Shown here piece after piece: positions 62,906 to 64,000 of a DNA stretch of 64,000 nucleotides. Source of the DNA: Pseudomonadota bacterium. GTDB taxonomy: Bacteria > Desulfobacterota > Desulfovibrionia > Desulfovibrionales > Desulfovibrionaceae. A model generated the notes under the pieces. It saw nothing but the letters and a program-made list of their open reading frames with translations. It was not told where the DNA came from and ran no database searches. The first letter of the stretch is position 1. Every line of letters starts with the position of its first letter. The position numbers were made by a program, and so were the translations under genes. The DNA is taken from assembly GCA_023411815.1 (NCBI GenBank), contig JAEYOJ010000003.1:77349-141348 (forward strand). The letters run 5' to 3'.

Positions 62906-64000
62906 GATCAAGGTGAAAGACCTGGCGGCCGAGCTGGGCATCGGCAACAAAGAATTGCTCAACAAATTGAGGGAGCTGGATATTCCGGTCAAGAGCCTCA
63001 TGAGCAGCCTCAGCGACGAGCAGGTCGCTGAGATCCGCTCGCAGCTCTCGGGAGGACGTCCGTCCACGCAGGTCATCCGCAAAGAGATCCAGCCTGGAGT
63101 CGTCGTCCGTCGCCGCAAGAGGGCTCGCCCCGGTGCCCCTGAGGAGGCCGAAGCCGAGGAAGGCCTGGGCGAGGCGGAAGAAGAGCTTGCCGCCGAAGCC
63201 CCCGAAGCGGTCGAGCTGAAGGCCGAACCCCAGGTCAAGCAGACTCCTCCCGCCCCCGAGAAGCCTGTCCAGGAGCCACCGTTGGAAACGACTTTCGCCG
63301 ATGCCAAGATCATACTGACCCCCGAGCAAACCCAGGCATTCAACGTCGCCGAGCCCGAAGTCGCCCCCGAGCCCGCTCCGGACGTCACGCCCAGTCCTTC
63401 GGAAGAGTTCTATCCCGACCTTGGCGCCGACACTTCGTCGTTTGTCCCCAAGGAAGCCCCGGCGGAAATTCTGACGGGTGGCCAACTCGGGCAGGAGGAT
63501 AGCGACCTGTCCGGCGGCGAAGCTCCCGCCGGCATGGCCAGCGACAAGCACGCCCCGGAGGTCGCCGGTCCCGAGGAGGCTCCGGTGCGGGCCCATATCT
63601 CCGGCGCGCACGTGGAGACGGATGAGGCCTCGACCGACGAACAAGGCCGTCGCAAGCGCAAGCCCAAGCGCCCGGCAGAAAAGGAAAAATTCACCGGTCC
63701 CCAGGTACGCATCATAGCCAGGCCGGAACCGGCCCCGGCCAAGCCCGTGCAGCCGGCGCCGCGTCCTCAGCTTGATCAGCGCCCGCAGCTCGATCAGCGC
63801 CCACAGGCCGGACAGCGTTTCCAGCCGGGGCAACGCCCCGATTCGCGGCCCGACCTGCGGCCTGACTTGAGGCCCGACCTTCGCCCCGATCTGCGCCCGG
63901 ACCTGCGTCCGGGTGGCGGGCGTCCGGGCGGTCCTGGGCGGCCCGGCGGAGCCGGCGGCCCTGGCGGCCCGCGCCCCGGCGGTCCCGGCGGACCCGGCGG
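62895..64000 (+). CDS. infB: Translation initiation factor IF-2, N-terminal part (runs off right edge)
   Basis: The first 368 codons. MADKIKVKDLAAELGIGNKE and LREL..PVKSLMSSLSDEQV form the IF2_N domain; a long acidic/Pro-rich linker follows, then RPAEKEKFTGPQVRIIARPE, a run of five RPDL/RPD-type repeats near 63840-63910 and the start of a Gly/Pro-rich stretch. The GTPase domain lies beyond the window. It overlaps rnpM by 11 bases, so translation is coupled. Confidence 0.95.
   Translation, partial: MADKIKVKDLAAELGIGNKELLNKLRELDIPVKSLMSSLSDEQVAEIRSQLSGGRPSTQVIRKEIQPGVVVRRRKRARPGAPEEAEAEEGLGEAEEELAAEAPEAVELKAEPQVKQTPPAPEKPVQEPPLETTFADAKIILTPEQTQAFNVAEPEVAPEPAPDVTPSPSEEFYPDLGADTSSFVPKEAPAEILTGGQLGQEDSDLSGGEAPAGMASDKHAPEVAGPEEAPVRAHISGAHVETDEASTDEQGRRKRKPKRPAEKEKFTGPQVRIIARPEPAPAKPVQPAPRPQLDQRPQLDQRPQAGQRFQPGQRPDSRPDLRPDLRPDLRPDLRPDLRPGGGRPGGPGRPGGAGGPGGPRPGGPGGPG

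Overview
The window looks like chromosomal DNA from a GC-rich, anaerobic sulfate-reducing bacterium of the Desulfovibrionales (Desulfovibrio / Desulfocurvibacter type). The strongest evidence is a complete qrcABCD menaquinone reductase operon, a free-standing desulforedoxin, a four-subunit 2-oxoacid:ferredoxin oxidoreductase, and the flgF-flgG-flgA-flgH-flgI-flgJ-flgN-flgK-flgL cluster. Genus is inferred from gene content and cannot be proved by reading alone.

Layout. 1-8.4 kb: the start of a CHASE3-type sensor protein running off the left edge, a NifX-like cofactor-binding protein, a partly decayed stretch, a YeeE/YedE sulfur-transport protein coupled to a beta-lactamase-fold/rhodanese protein, and a membrane-anchored solute receptor paired with a PAS histidine kinase. 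8.5-16.8 kb: typA/bipA, a divergent minus-strand trio (phosphoribosyltransferase, lipid-kinase-like protein, DUF488), a four-gene Mla-type lipid transport operon, and desulforedoxin. 17-24.9 kb: mostly single genes, including a Tat-exported transglycosylase-like protein, an EamA exporter, a 46-residue DUF3096 protein, a phosphatase, a DUF2914 protein and a protein built from FHPSGA-type repeats. 24.9-29.6 kb: a structured inverted-repeat element, then a minus-strand operon (anomalous ABC transporter, cyclic-nucleotide-binding protein, secreted protein, anti-sigma-type kinase, STAS protein). 29.7-34.6 kb: qrcABCD. 35-40.1 kb: a conserved hypothetical, one AT-rich foreign-looking PIN-like gene, and korDABC. 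40.5-49.6 kb: a polar amino-acid ABC transporter, deoC, cbiC, an S10-type carboxypeptidase, a P1B metal ATPase and a MarR regulator. 50.2-60.1 kb: the flagellar rod/ring/hook-filament-junction operon behind a sigma-54-type promoter. 60.4-64 kb: tRNA-Gly(CCC), then rimP-nusA-rnpM-infB (infB cut by the right edge).

How the genes fit together. Qrc passes electrons from periplasmic hydrogenases or formate dehydrogenases (via cytochrome c3) to menaquinone. The ferredoxin-linked oxidoreductase, desulforedoxin and sulfur-handling genes fit the same anaerobic redox economy. The flagellar and nusA-infB blocks are ordinary core genes. The less ordinary parts are the AT-rich PIN-like gene with an in-frame TAG near its 5' end, the ABC transporter with about 360 residues between Walker A and signature motifs, the repeat element that abuts the STAS stop codon, and a terminator-like hairpin between nusA and rnpM.
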